A stretch of 61,462 nucleotides of DNA from a virus. The notes under the pieces were generated by a model, which searched no databases, was not told where the DNA came from, and was given only the letters and a program-made list of their open reading frames with translations. A program made the translations under genes and the position numbers. This document shows positions 13,370 through 22,281 of the stretch, piece after piece. The stretch's first letter is position 1. Every line of letters begins with the position of its first letter. The stretch is taken from IMG/VR virus record IMGVR_UViG_3300034168_000141, positions 1-61,462 of that record, one strand, 5' to 3'.

Positions 13370-13539
13370 CTTTTCTTACGCATCTTATAGATCGTAAAGA
13401 TAGATGCAGCTGCTGATAGTAATAAACAAAATATCTTTAATGCGAATTCAACATCTACCATCCATGCTGGAACACTAAGCAAGATGCTGCTAACTGTACC
13501 GGTTACTCCTTCGGCTATCTGCTGCTGATTATTACTCAT
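13366..13539 (-). CDS. Small membrane protein in lysis cassette, 57 aa
   Basis: Reads MSNNQQQIAEGVTGTVSSIL, then a hydrophobic helix ALKIFCLLLSAAASIFTIYK and a basic end MRKKR. Starts and ends in 4-base overlaps (ATGA) with the endolysin and the holin-like gene, so it is translated with them. Possibly a holin or antiholin partner. Confidence 0.65.
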   Translation of the reverse strand: MSNNQQQIAEGVTGTVSSILLSVPAWMVDVEFALKIFCLLLSAAASIFTIYKMRKKR

Positions 13540-14081
13540 GATTCTTTCAGTAGTGTGTATGTAAATGATTTTTTACCTGATTTAATACAGGCTTGTATAA
13601 GCTCTTTGAATTGCTTAGGATTGTTTAGCACCTGGCAGCCTGCACTCCACTTGTCAATATTCTTAGATTCTGTTAATTCGTTAGCTCTATGAATGTTAAT
13701 TCCAAATAGGCCCGTATCCTCTTTGCCCTGCTCCTCAGCAATGCTATCCTTATCGGCATCTCTGAATACAGTAACTTTCTTTGACTGTACTAATGCGTTG
13801 TATTTGCCCTTATGCAAGCCTAATACATAGGTATCTACGTATTGCCCTGCCTTAAGTACAGCAGTCCCTAAAGAATTGATAGGATTATTCAGCCAAAATG
13901 TACCTGGATTAGTCGTACCGGTGTACCATTGCACCTGATCACCTTGCACCAATCCTATTAAATCATCAAATTTATTAGGCTCATTTGCTTTAGACCTGAT
14001 ACCTACCACGTGAATAGTAGGCCATTTGTAGCCAAGCTCTGTAAATTGAGCTTTAAGCTCTTCTGCTGTTGGTGCTTTCAT
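13536..14081 (-). CDS. Putative endolysin with L,D-transpeptidase-like motif, 181 aa
   Basis: The C-terminal catalytic-looking motif is GLFGINIHRANELT then WSAGCQVL, a His plus S-x-GC pair as in YkuD-type cysteine enzymes that act on peptidoglycan. The N-terminal half is beta-rich with no signal peptide, consistent with holin-dependent release. It lies immediately upstream of two small membrane proteins. Phage B has a GH24 lysozyme in this slot, which supports a lytic role here by replacement. Confidence 0.65.
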   Translation of the reverse strand: MKAPTAEELKAQFTELGYKWPTIHVVGIRSKANEPNKFDDLIGLVQGDQVQWYTGTTNPGTFWLNNPINSLGTAVLKAGQYVDTYVLGLHKGKYNALVQSKKVTVFRDADKDSIAEEQGKEDTGLFGINIHRANELTESKNIDKWSAGCQVLNNPKQFKELIQACIKSGKKSFTYTLLKES

Positions 14082-14172
14082 GCTTTCTTAATTCTTTATC
14101 TCGTTTAGTTAGATAGACCTTTAGCTTACGCTCATAGTCTTTTCTTGTTTGCTCTTCCTTTGTTATCTTCAT
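14053..14172 (-). CDS. Conserved small basic protein, 39 aa
   Basis: Reads MKITKEEQTRKDYERKLKVY then LTKRDKELRKHE, a single charged helix. Phage B has an equivalent at 46301-46417 (YEEKFRKYLIRKEKQIKRL). In both it sits between the head-tail connector and the endolysin and overlaps the endolysin start. Function unknown. Confidence 0.7.
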   Translation of the reverse strand: MKITKEEQTRKDYERKLKVYLTKRDKELRKHESTNSRRA

Positions 14173-14748
14173 TTAGTTAGTAAAGTTTCTAATGCTAAAT
14201 CTATTCCATGGATTTGCTGCATCATTAGCAGCTCTGCTAAATGCTATTTGGCTCTGCCTGTTAACTACTCTGATGGGTGTAATATCAGGCGAAGTATTAT
14301 TGCTATATTCGGGATAGTCTGAGTTATTAGCACAAAGGTAATCTACCAATCTTTGAGTATAGTAGTTAGCATTCTCACGAGCCATATCTCGTAAAGATGA
14401 TAGTTCACTCTGAGAGATCGCTGTAGTATTCTCTGATTGGCGAGTAACTAAGTTACCGTTATCGTGCTTATACATAAGCATAGGGTAAAGCTCTACCATA
14501 GTCCACCATGCAGTAGGCTTAACTATGTATTCATTTAGCAAAGTCTCATAGACTCCTGCTAAAGTGCCATTCTCTATCTCGTTCTTAATCTTATTAGTTA
14601 GATTAGTACCTAACCACAAAGTAATATACTTATCTTGAGCTAAGTAAATTGCAGGGCGAATAAGGTTAGTATCTACAGCTTCATTCAGCTGAGTATATTT
14701 CTTAAGGAATTCCTCGTTAATGAAAAGTATTTCGGGTGCTATTGCCAT
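14173..14748 (-). CDS. Head-tail connector / head completion protein, 191 aa
   Basis: Homologous to phage B 46433-47005: PEILFINEEFLKKYTQLNEAVD and RPAIYLAQDKYITLWLGTNL against PEVLLIDENYIKKYSWINGSVD and YPAIYLSQDKYAQLYLGTDL; both end in a region with YYTQRLVDYLC. All-helical, no signal. Position directly after the portal suggests an adaptor that fits under the portal ring. The function is inferred from position and family habit in Bacteroidota phages. Confidence 0.7.
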   Translation of the reverse strand: MAIAPEILFINEEFLKKYTQLNEAVDTNLIRPAIYLAQDKYITLWLGTNLTNKIKNEIENGTLAGVYETLLNEYIVKPTAWWTMVELYPMLMYKHDNGNLVTRQSENTTAISQSELSSLRDMARENANYYTQRLVDYLCANNSDYPEYSNNTSPDITPIRVVNRQSQIAFSRAANDAANPWNRFSIRNFTN

Positions 14749-14759
14749 GTTATTAATGT

Positions 14760-16766
14760 TTAATTTGTTCCTGGGTATCTGCCTTGGTCGGGCATGTCAA
14801 ATGGTCGAGTATTAGCTGTAGCAAAGTCTTTAGCTATATCTTTTAAAGGCATGCCTGCTCTGATTGCTTTTGCTACTGATATAGGATCAGATGATTCTAA
14901 ACCATTATCTTTTACAAACTTTCCCTTCTCACGCTTTCTGAAGTATACTCTACGCTCCCAGTTATGCTTACAATTAACTCCGCCTTTATACAACCATACA
15001 GAATAGGTAGCTCCATTGTGGCCCATGTTAGGATTCAGCTCATTAGTATCTGATTCCATTTTAGTTAAATCTTCGTAACGGTATACATAACCATTACGTG
15101 CAGCGTTAGCCATTTGTCTACAGAACTTTCTACTCTTAGCGCTTGTATTTTTAGAGTAGGCATAACGCACTTTGTATAATCCGCTATCCATTTCAGATGG
15201 CTTATCAGGATCAGAGTAGCTTCTAACTGATGCAAGATTAACAGGCTCAGCTTCGATAAGCTCCCACTCCTCCTCATCTACTATCTCGCCCTTATCATCT
15301 AAGAATTCACACCACCAATTCTCATCCTCATCGGTAAAGATTGGCTTATCTGTGGAATCACTTAAATTAGTCTTTTTTTTTTGAGCAGATAGTTTAGCTA
15401 CAGCGTTGCCTCCGGTAGCTTCAAACATTGCAGTAGCTACGTCAATAGGTAACTGTAAGAACTGAACTAAGAATACAATGGCTTGCTCTTTAGTTAATGC
15501 TCCTGTCCCTACAGCTGCTACAATTTCTAAAGCGCTTGCTATCTGTGCACCGTTATAAGTTACATCACTTACTGATGCTCCTGCTGGTGCTACCGGTGCA
15601 GCTGTGTTAGAATCAGTTGTTGCATTATCTGCAACAGTTGAATCTATTGCTGCTGCTGCTGCATCCATCTCATCAGAGAATAAGTCGTTAGATTCAATAT
15701 AAACATCAGCCATAATGCCCATACCTTTAAATACTTCCTCAATACTATCTGTAACAATTTGCTGATATGGCTCAATTATATTCTTATTAAAAATTCTGTA
15801 AGCTTGTTTCATCTCATCAGCATTACTACCTAATCCTCCTGCATCACGAATACCAAAAAGTAGTGGTGATGTTACTCTGTGAGCGCCTAAGATGTTCTCT
15901 CTTGACTGAGTGCTTAACTCCATCCATTGCTTATCAGCATCGGACATAGGTACTAAGTCTAAACGTGGAGCTCTATCAGCAGATTCATTAAATGTAAATA
16001 CTACTTTGCCTGCCTTCTTAGCACCTACCATAGTCTCCCAATTTCTGCGGATAGCCATTTGCTCCTCAGGATCAGGAATACCGTTATTCATGTGAAGGAA
16101 ATAAGACGGTGCCATACCATTGCTTAAGAAAGCTCGGTAGAATTCGCTGATTTCTCTTGTTATTTCGATGTAATTGATAGCACTATAGTAGTCAGGCTTA
16201 GGATAGTAAGCACTGCCTGGAGTCATGATGCCCACAAATAGCACCTGAGAAGGCTCATCTGCTTTTGTAGTTGGATTATACATCGGGATAAATGTCGGAA
16301 TGTTCTTCTTTTTGCGCATATCATTCCAATCTTTAGAATAATAAACACCAGGTATAACATCTTCATCATTAGAAACAGCCAATCTAACATTCTCATAAGG
16401 CAAATGATTAATCTTAGCTACTGTTGTTCTATCTACACTCCAAATAATCTCTAAGTAGTAACCCCCTTGCATCTTAGCATCAAGCGTTATAGGCCTTCTT
16501 ATAGTGTTTAATTTCAATCTATCTATCTCACGTTGCGCTGTTGGATTAGTGCTCTTAAATTCCTTCCCTGCAATCATAAACGCTATGCTCATAGTAAGCG
16601 CTGAATGCACTGGTGAGCTATAGTATAAATCTATAAGGTAATTTGGGAATGAGTTAGCTTCACCAAGCGTTACCCATCCTTTGGGAGTTTCTTTCTCGTT
16701 AGCCTCTTGAGGCATTGCTGCTCCCAAGTTAACAAGCATTGGCGCTGAGTGTGCTATCTTATCCAT
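14760..16766 (-). CDS. Portal protein with C-terminal extra domain, 668 aa
   Basis: The portal core (about residues 1-450) includes DLYYSSPVHSALTMSIAFMI, MQGGYYLEIIWSVDRTTVAK and HRVTSPLLFGIRDAGGLGSN, matching the phage B portal throughout. After an A10 run encoding QKKK (15373-15382), a second domain follows with VRYAYSKNTSAKSRKFCRQM and GGVNCKHNWERRVYF, resembling MuF-type minor head proteins. A -1 slip on A AAA AAG would terminate within two codons and yield the core alone (~465 residues). Portal forms the dodecameric DNA gate. Confidence 0.88.
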   Translation of the reverse strand: MDKIAHSAPMLVNLGAAMPQEANEKETPKGWVTLGEANSFPNYLIDLYYSSPVHSALTMSIAFMIAGKEFKSTNPTAQREIDRLKLNTIRRPITLDAKMQGGYYLEIIWSVDRTTVAKINHLPYENVRLAVSNDEDVIPGVYYSKDWNDMRKKKNIPTFIPMYNPTTKADEPSQVLFVGIMTPGSAYYPKPDYYSAINYIEITREISEFYRAFLSNGMAPSYFLHMNNGIPDPEEQMAIRRNWETMVGAKKAGKVVFTFNESADRAPRLDLVPMSDADKQWMELSTQSRENILGAHRVTSPLLFGIRDAGGLGSNADEMKQAYRIFNKNIIEPYQQIVTDSIEEVFKGMGIMADVYIESNDLFSDEMDAAAAAIDSTVADNATTDSNTAAPVAPAGASVSDVTYNGAQIASALEIVAAVGTGALTKEQAIVFLVQFLQLPIDVATAMFEATGGNAVAKLSAQKKKTNLSDSTDKPIFTDEDENWWCEFLDDKGEIVDEEEWELIEAEPVNLASVRSYSDPDKPSEMDSGLYKVRYAYSKNTSAKSRKFCRQMANAARNGYVYRYEDLTKMESDTNELNPNMGHNGATYSVWLYKGGVNCKHNWERRVYFRKREKGKFVKDNGLESSDPISVAKAIRAGMPLKDIAKDFATANTRPFDMPDQGRYPGTN
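15373..15382 (-). other. A10 run at portal domain boundary
   Basis: On the coding strand ten A encode CAA AAA AAA AAG. The corresponding boundary of the phage B portal also has exactly ten A (47615-47624). Slippage by one base would end the protein at once in A. The site is a candidate for transcriptional slippage or ribosomal frameshifting, or for assembly error in a homopolymer. Confidence 0.5.
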
Positions 16767-17169
16767 TATATGCTATATCGTTATCTATTGTTAAATTCGG
16801 CTCTGTGAAACGAGGAGTAGTGATATCTTCTACTATTAAATACCCCTTCTCTATTACTCCTACTACTGCCGCATTTGTAGGATCTAAATTAGTGCTGCTA
16901 TTTTGCCCATAAACAATATAACTAAATCGTGCTGGATAGTTAATCAATAGGCTTGCAGCTGTTGGATTGTTGGCATTAGTGCCAATCTGAATGGTAGTGT
17001 ATCTATCATTCTGTGCTATCTGTGTTGGGATAGCATAAATCTTTTGAAGTGTCTGCTCGTTAGTTAATTCAAGCAGATAATGCGTATAAGTATTAGCAAG
17101 CAAAAGCTCCCCTTCCTTAAGGCTAAGGTAGAGGAGCTGAGTTGCTGTATTTTTTAGTAAGTAAATCAT
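16759..17169 (-). CDS. Conserved structural protein, 136 aa
   Basis: Homologous to phage B 48700-49083: IYLLKNTATQLLYLSLKEGELLL with YTHYLLELTNE, and SYIVYGQNSSTNLDPTNAAVVGVIEKGYL against DVYGQNSAVNLDPTNASVVGLVERGSM. Beta-rich and small. It overlaps the portal start by 8 bases. Likely a head decoration, connector or tail-terminator protein; the exact role is not recognisable. Confidence 0.7.
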   Translation of the reverse strand: MIYLLKNTATQLLYLSLKEGELLLANTYTHYLLELTNEQTLQKIYAIPTQIAQNDRYTTIQIGTNANNPTAASLLINYPARFSYIVYGQNSSTNLDPTNAAVVGVIEKGYLIVEDITTPRFTEPNLTIDNDIAYNG

Positions 17170-17193
17170 TGGCTAAAGATAGCTCAAATTTAC

Positions 17194-17742
17194 TTATAGT
17201 GAACCTGGTACTACAGTAACAGTTGCGAAATCTTCAAATGGATTATCTCCAGCATCTTGGTCAAGTAAATATGCCTTATCTTTCTCCTCACCTGTGAAGG
17301 TAACGGTATATCCTACCATATCACCTTTCGCAGTACCGGTAGTAGTAGTGAATGCAGTAACCTCAACACCATCTTTATATCCACACATCCAAATGTTATC
17401 GTTATTGTCTTGTACAAAAAGTACGTTGCGACCTTTAGCAATATTTTGAAGTTGTAGTGCACGTGCAGCGCTCATTCCATGGAATGAACACACGATAGTC
17501 TGAGTGTAATATACAGTGCCATTTTCGATAGAGATTGCAGCCTCTTCTGTGAATGATCCTGTGTGCTTTGGTAATTCGAATTCGTAAACGCTACCTGTAG
17601 GTAGAGCAGTTACTAAATTGCTTGTAGGATCAATAGTAGCGTCATTAGCAAATGTAGCGTAAGCGCCAAGATAAACAGCTTTGATGCCACCAATCGCCTC
17701 TTTGCAATTAATTTGAAAGCCTAATGTGGTTAAACAGCTCAT
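17194..17742 (-). CDS. Putative major tail protein, 182 aa
   Basis: Homologous to phage B 49157-49663: NCKEAIGGIKAVYLGAY, YEFELPKHTGSFTEEAAI, GTVYYTQTIVCSFH and GYTVTFTGEE against DCKDGIGGIKKIILCD, YTYELPTQTGSFEETI, GTIFYTQTVNVML. Beta-rich with no enzymatic motif. Size and placement after the capsid gene fit a tail-tube or head-tail protein. The tail-tube role is the better guess but not proven. Confidence 0.6.
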   Translation of the reverse strand: MSCLTTLGFQINCKEAIGGIKAVYLGAYATFANDATIDPTSNLVTALPTGSVYEFELPKHTGSFTEEAAISIENGTVYYTQTIVCSFHGMSAARALQLQNIAKGRNVLFVQDNNDNIWMCGYKDGVEVTAFTTTTGTAKGDMVGYTVTFTGEEKDKAYLLDQDAGDNPFEDFATVTVVPGSL

Positions 17743-17777
17743 GGTTATTTTTTATTATTTAGTTAAAATATCTTTGC

Positions 17778-17811
17778 AAAGAATGGGCAGCTCATAGCTT
17801 ACCCACTCTTT
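17778..17811 (-). terminator. Hairpin after capsid gene (phage A)
   Basis: Stem AAAGAGTGGG / CCCATTCTTT (10 bp with one G-U pair on the minus strand) with a 14-base loop, 17 bases after the capsid stop. No long U tract. Phage B has a hairpin at the same position, so it may tune the capsid-to-downstream expression ratio. Confidence 0.6.
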
Positions 17812-17828
17812 TAACAAAGGAGTATAAT

Positions 17829-18752
17829 TTAGTTATCGAATCCGATAACGATATCACCAAGCACTGCGTACTGAACACCAGCTCTGAATCTCATAGCCAT
17901 ACGCACGTTATCAGAAGCATCAGTGAAGCTCATATCTACAACCTTAACTTCGTTGAAATCTGATGTCAAATCAGTTCCGAATACCAAGTTAGCAGGAGTA
18001 GCTAAGATAACTACTGAATCAGAGATACCTGGACATACATACACATCATAACCGTTGAAAGTTAATGGAAATTGTACAGTACCTTGGAATGTTTGCAAGT
18101 ATCCAGCAGTAGCCAAAGCTTGACGGTATAACTGTGCAGTCTTACGGTTAACGTAGATCTTAAGATCAGGGCTTCCTACCAATGTAGCAGGCAATGCATC
18201 TGTACATAACTGAAGCTTAGCGATTACGTTAGTAGCATCCAAAGGAGCTGCGAAATCTACATCAGGAGTGCCACCTTTACCGGCATCAATTAAGTATTGC
18301 AATCCGTTAAATCCTGTGAATCCTGAAGATGGCCAGTTACCTTTCCAAATGTTGCACTCAATCTCCTGTGCTACTTTAGCAGCCAAGTGAGAGATTAAGA
18401 AATCAGAGAAGTTAGCAGGTACTACATCATTGATAAATCCACGACCTGTTTGAGCCGCTTCCCAATCTTTTGTAAATTCTGCTTTGCAAAGTTGGATATT
18501 AACCATAAGGTCAGTTACAGTCAATACTTTCTCCTCAAGAGTAAGAGCAGAAGTAGAATTGTCAAAGTCGCATGTAGCGCTCTTAACTAATCCTGAAGAT
18601 GCAAGTACCTTAAGTACAGCTTTGTATTTTACATTTTCCTTTACGGTAATGTAGTTGTTTGCAATAGTGTCTCCTGAAAGAACTGCTGCTGCAATGTACG
18701 GTAGCGCTAATTCGCCAGCGTAGGTTGAGGTGATGGTCAAGTTATCAGCCAT
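17829..18752 (-). CDS. Major capsid protein, 307 aa
   Basis: Homologous to the phage B protein at 49747-50649: N-terminus LTITSTYAGELALPYIAAAV against LTTTYAGREAAGYIRAAF; LCKAEFTKDWEAAQTGRGFI against LCKKDFLTDWEAKSEQDGFL; VYVCPGISDSVVILATPANL and end DNVRMAMRFRAGVQYAVLGD. The order protease, scaffold, capsid supports the call, as does the hairpin-delimited gene. Presumed HK97-like fold. It has a long A-rich leader as expected for a strongly translated Bacteroidota gene. Confidence 0.85.
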   Translation of the reverse strand: MADNLTITSTYAGELALPYIAAAVLSGDTIANNYITVKENVKYKAVLKVLASSGLVKSATCDFDNSTSALTLEEKVLTVTDLMVNIQLCKAEFTKDWEAAQTGRGFINDVVPANFSDFLISHLAAKVAQEIECNIWKGNWPSSGFTGFNGLQYLIDAGKGGTPDVDFAAPLDATNVIAKLQLCTDALPATLVGSPDLKIYVNRKTAQLYRQALATAGYLQTFQGTVQFPLTFNGYDVYVCPGISDSVVILATPANLVFGTDLTSDFNEVKVVDMSFTDASDNVRMAMRFRAGVQYAVLGDIVIGFDN

Positions 18753-18767
18753 TTTGTTTTTGTTTTA

Positions 18768-19346
18768 TTATTTGTTTTTGTATTTTGCTACTATTGCACG
18801 AGTTCTATCTTCGATATTACCCATTGCTTTGATGTTTAAAGGTGCTTCGTTTGAAGCTTGGCGAGACTGCTTAACAGTTGTCGCTGCTGGTGCTTGTGAA
18901 AGCTCAGTAATCTTGCTCTCAGCAGCGCTTAACTTAGCTTCGAACTCAGAGATAATGTTATTTAACAATCCCTCTACTTGCTCCTTAGAGTAAGTCTCAG
19001 CCACTTCTTGCTCTACTGTTACCTCTACTTCTGTAGAAGGCTCTTCAGCATCAGAGATAGATGCGATTAAACCACTTGCTACAACAATCATTTTACCGTT
19101 GTCTAAAGTGTATTCGCCATCTGCTAAAGGTGAAGGATTGCCATCTGCATCCATTACGAATATCTCTACTCCCTCAGCCCATTCGGCAGCAGGTGAATAG
19201 ATCATAGTGCCATCCATCAAAGCGCCCTCAGCCATCATCTCTACCTTAGTAGTTTCAGCTACAGGAGTCTCTTCAACAGATAACTTCACTCCATGCTTCA
19301 TAAGCTGCGGAGCGAACTTTTCTAAAATTTCAGAAATCATGTTCAT
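18768..19346 (-). CDS. Scaffold-like protein, 192 aa
   Basis: Highly acidic and helical, with VEVTVEQEVAETYSKEQVEG, LLNNIISEFEAKLSAAESKI, and a basic end IVAKYKNK that would bind capsid. Phage B 50666-51235 has the same plan, including a central beta segment (DADGNPSPLADGEYTLDNGK against DAEGNEVVVADGEYTTAEG) and the end PAATTVKQSRQ. Scaffolds guide prohead assembly and are removed by the protease encoded just upstream. The start could also be the third codon. Confidence 0.75.
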   Translation of the reverse strand: MNMISEILEKFAPQLMKHGVKLSVEETPVAETTKVEMMAEGALMDGTMIYSPAAEWAEGVEIFVMDADGNPSPLADGEYTLDNGKMIVVASGLIASISDAEEPSTEVEVTVEQEVAETYSKEQVEGLLNNIISEFEAKLSAAESKITELSQAPAATTVKQSRQASNEAPLNIKAMGNIEDRTRAIVAKYKNK

Positions 19347-19371
19347 AGTTTATAATTATTAGTGGAAAAAA

Positions 19372-19962
19372 TTACATATTCATTTCAAGTGCAGCAGCTA
19401 ATTCAGCTAATAGCTTCTCAAGGTCCTTCTCTTCTACCTTAGTCTCAGCCATTGGAGTAAACCATCCCTCTATAGAGAAGCCCTTAACCTCGCCATTCTT
19501 TACAGCAGCCCAAGTAGCATCATCATCTACCTTTACACCTATCATCCAGGTACCATCCGGTAACTCAAAGCCATAATTATCACCCTTATCAGCGCCTGCC
19601 TTAATCCAAGATTCAACAACAGTTAAGTTGTTTACCGGCATCTCATGCTGGATAGTGTGATTATGGTGCATATTACGCTTAAGGAATTCCTGAGCAGTCT
19701 GCTCAATAGTCTCTTTGCTGTATGTGATGAAATACTTTTCACCGTTACCATCGTAACGTACTATAGGCTGATTAGGGATCAGTGCAGGACCATATAACAT
19801 ACGCTTCTCACCATCCTCTACTCTTGCTAATAGCAAGTTAGCTTTAGATAGTGCTACAAAGTCTACCATTATAGCAGGCTCACTAACAAGGCTCACAGCG
19901 TACACTCCCATGTTATCCTCTTCCTCGCCTAAGCCGTATTCAATTAATTTTACATCACTCAT
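19372..19962 (-). CDS. XkdF-like prohead protease, 196 aa
   Basis: The start at 19962 (MSDVKLIEYG) aligns with MNKKIKVIEYG of phage B. XkdF-type features: GVYAVSLVSEPAIMVDFVAL, LIPNQPIVR, TYSKETIEQTAQEFLKRNM followed by His-rich HHNHTIQHE, VESWIKAGADKGDNYGFELP, GTWMIGVKV and KGFSIEGWF. The family is a putative serine protease that processes scaffold and capsid. The gene immediately precedes the scaffold. Confidence 0.8.
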   Translation of the reverse strand: MSDVKLIEYGLGEEEDNMGVYAVSLVSEPAIMVDFVALSKANLLLARVEDGEKRMLYGPALIPNQPIVRYDGNGEKYFITYSKETIEQTAQEFLKRNMHHNHTIQHEMPVNNLTVVESWIKAGADKGDNYGFELPDGTWMIGVKVDDDATWAAVKNGEVKGFSIEGWFTPMAETKVEEKDLEKLLAELAAALEMNM

Positions 19963-20107
19963 AAGTTTCATTTATTTCAAAAATTATAGCATCAATTATT
20001 TCGTCTATGATAGTATCAGTATCTTCTAATCCTGTTTTATCAATTTCAGATAGTGCGTTTCTTACTCCTCTTGCTACGCACTTTTTTAATAGTGGAAAAT
20101 TCGACAT
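19955..20107 (-). CDS. Small protein between tape measure and protease, 50 aa
   Basis: Reads MSNFPLLKKCVARGVRNALS, then an acidic helical tail (TDTIIDEIIDAIIFEINETY). The stop overlaps the protease start. Phage B has a different 58-residue gene on the other side of its protease. Not recognised. The overlap pattern and coding bias argue it is translated. Confidence 0.6.
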   Translation of the reverse strand: MSNFPLLKKCVARGVRNALSEIDKTGLEDTDTIIDEIIDAIIFEINETYE

Positions 20108-20112
20108 ATTTG

Positions 20113-22281
20113 TTATAAGTATGATTGATCTATTATCTTTTGACGTGCCTCTAAAGCGTTGGCTACATTGCCTGCTAATACATAAGTCTCTACTGTACCC
20201 GGTGCGTTATTATTAAAGTTACCTCCGCTGAAGTCTACAGCTGGAGCATTAGCTTGAGTATTAGTAGCACCTCCTCCCTGATCCATTGAAGTATTAGGAG
20301 CTCCTCCACCAAATTGAGTTTTAGCTATCTTAGCTACGTTAGCAAATCCCATTACACCAACCGCAACAGCTTGAGCTATCTTAACTGATGTTGGAACAGT
20401 CTCAGGTGAATTAAGAGCTTTAACAATAGCCGCATAAGTATCTACTAAAGACATAGCTATATTAAGAGCCTTGTTTACGTTGAACTGTCTCTTAGCAGTT
20501 TTCTCAGTACGTGCAGTAAAGCTTTCATTTAATGCAGTTAATGCAGATAAACCTTGTTTAACTGTATCTACTCTTAACTGCGCTTCTGCTTCAGCGTATT
20601 TCTTGGTAATAGCTAACTCAGCTTTAGCTTGCTGATCTTTTAATGTTTGTGCATTTTGGCCATAGTATTCAGCCTCAGTAATAAGTTGAAAATAATGCTC
20701 TCTTAATTGCTTTAATTCTAAATCTTGAGCCGATAAGCCAGCTTCATAAATACCCTCTTGAATAGTGTCAATAATTGTTTGCTCATCAGCCATAGCTTGA
20801 GTGTAAGCATCATTATAAGCTTTTTGTTTAGCAAGTTTTTTATCATTTTTATCCTTTTCTAAATTAACTTCTCTTTCTGTTTGGGTAAGTAATAATTCTA
20901 TTACTGCATTATTATACCACTCTTCTACAAGCAATCTATCAGCACCATTCTTTTGAGCCTCTTTCTTTTTCTTTTCGTATTGTTGGCGCAGTAACTCTAA
21001 TTCGTAAACATCAGCAGTGCTAAATGATTTTAATAATTCATTACGTAAATCTTGCTCAAAATCGGCACGTGTATCTATTTTAGCTTGTCTTGCATCAGCA
21101 GCTTCTTTTTCAATTTGCCTTTCTGTTTTAGCAATTACATCTTGAAGCAATTTAATATCTGCTTCAGTCTGTTTAAGGCCAAATATATCAGCATCTTTCC
21201 AAACCTTCTCGTTATTATCCTTAACCTGTTCACCTAATGAAGCTACAAAATCAGCAGCTCCACCCATTTCAGTAGTTACGTTAGCTTGTAACGCTTGCTG
21301 CTCTTTTAACTTTACATTAGCCTCATCTAAAAGCTGATTTAACTTTTGTGTAGATTGCTGTTTCTTTAATTCAGTAGCTTGTGCATCACCTAATAAACCA
21401 TAGGCTTCTACCAATCCATCATTATATTCTTTCTGAGCAGTAGCCTGATTAGTTGCTAATTGATTTTGCAACTCAAGCTTTTTATTATAAGCCTCTTGTA
21501 ACTTATCTTTATCTTTACTTATTTGAGCAAGTCTCATTTGAGTTTCTTGCTGTTTAATCTGATTGTTTAATAACTGCTCTTGTAATCTGTACTGAACAAA
21601 AGTAGAATCTCCATAAGCCTTACTTAAAGCTATTTGTTTATTTAAAATCTGCTCTTGCTTTTTCATAGCGTCAAGCGACTTTTCTAAATGATATCTAACT
21701 TTAGCTACTCCATTAGCTTGGTACATTTCAAATAGAGCCGTTAGCTCTTCCCAATAAGTATAAATAGCAGTAAGAACTCCAATAAGCAACCAAATAGGAT
21801 TCTCTTTTATAGCTGTTCCTAAAGCTTTAAATGCTGCTTTTCCTGCTGTGCCTATAGCTCTTAATCCATTGCTTATATCTTCAGGCTTAATTCGTGCAAG
21901 ATTACCAGCTACTAAATTTATTGATTGACTCAATCCATCAAAGTCAAGGTTGCTAATTTGCATACCCATCAAACCAAATGAATTACTTAAACCTTCAATA
22001 GCAGGCCCGGTATTTCCCTTTACTGCATCAGCAGCATCATTCATTCTATCCTTAAGTTCACCCATTTGAGCCGATAGCTCAGCAAATCGGGCGCTACTTG
22101 GATCATATTTATCTTGCTCTTTTCTTAATGCTGCATATTGCTGCTTTAATCCTTTAGTAGACTCCTCTACTTGAGTAGTAGAATCATCTACTTTTTTAAG
22201 CTCTTTGTTAATCTCCTCTAATCCTGCAAAAGTTCCATCATCATTAAAGAGGAGCTTTAATATCATTTCTTGTGTAGCCAT
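20113..22281 (-). CDS. Tape measure protein, 722 aa
   Basis: Long helical protein. The N-terminal coiled coil (LEEINKELKKVDDSTTQVEE, LRKEQDKYDPSSARFAELSA) and SFGLMGMQISNLDFDG match the phage B tape measure. A hydrophobic patch (NPIWLLIGVLTAIYTYW) is followed by Gln/Lys/Glu-rich coiled coil and a Gly/Asn-rich end (FSGGNFNNNAPG, YVLAGNVANALEARQKI). At about 1.5 A per residue this predicts a tail near 105-110 nm. Encoded directly upstream of head genes in transcription order. Confidence 0.88.
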   Translation of the reverse strand: MATQEMILKLLFNDDGTFAGLEEINKELKKVDDSTTQVEESTKGLKQQYAALRKEQDKYDPSSARFAELSAQMGELKDRMNDAADAVKGNTGPAIEGLSNSFGLMGMQISNLDFDGLSQSINLVAGNLARIKPEDISNGLRAIGTAGKAAFKALGTAIKENPIWLLIGVLTAIYTYWEELTALFEMYQANGVAKVRYHLEKSLDAMKKQEQILNKQIALSKAYGDSTFVQYRLQEQLLNNQIKQQETQMRLAQISKDKDKLQEAYNKKLELQNQLATNQATAQKEYNDGLVEAYGLLGDAQATELKKQQSTQKLNQLLDEANVKLKEQQALQANVTTEMGGAADFVASLGEQVKDNNEKVWKDADIFGLKQTEADIKLLQDVIAKTERQIEKEAADARQAKIDTRADFEQDLRNELLKSFSTADVYELELLRQQYEKKKKEAQKNGADRLLVEEWYNNAVIELLLTQTEREVNLEKDKNDKKLAKQKAYNDAYTQAMADEQTIIDTIQEGIYEAGLSAQDLELKQLREHYFQLITEAEYYGQNAQTLKDQQAKAELAITKKYAEAEAQLRVDTVKQGLSALTALNESFTARTEKTAKRQFNVNKALNIAMSLVDTYAAIVKALNSPETVPTSVKIAQAVAVGVMGFANVAKIAKTQFGGGAPNTSMDQGGGATNTQANAPAVDFSGGNFNNNAPGTVETYVLAGNVANALEARQKIIDQSYL

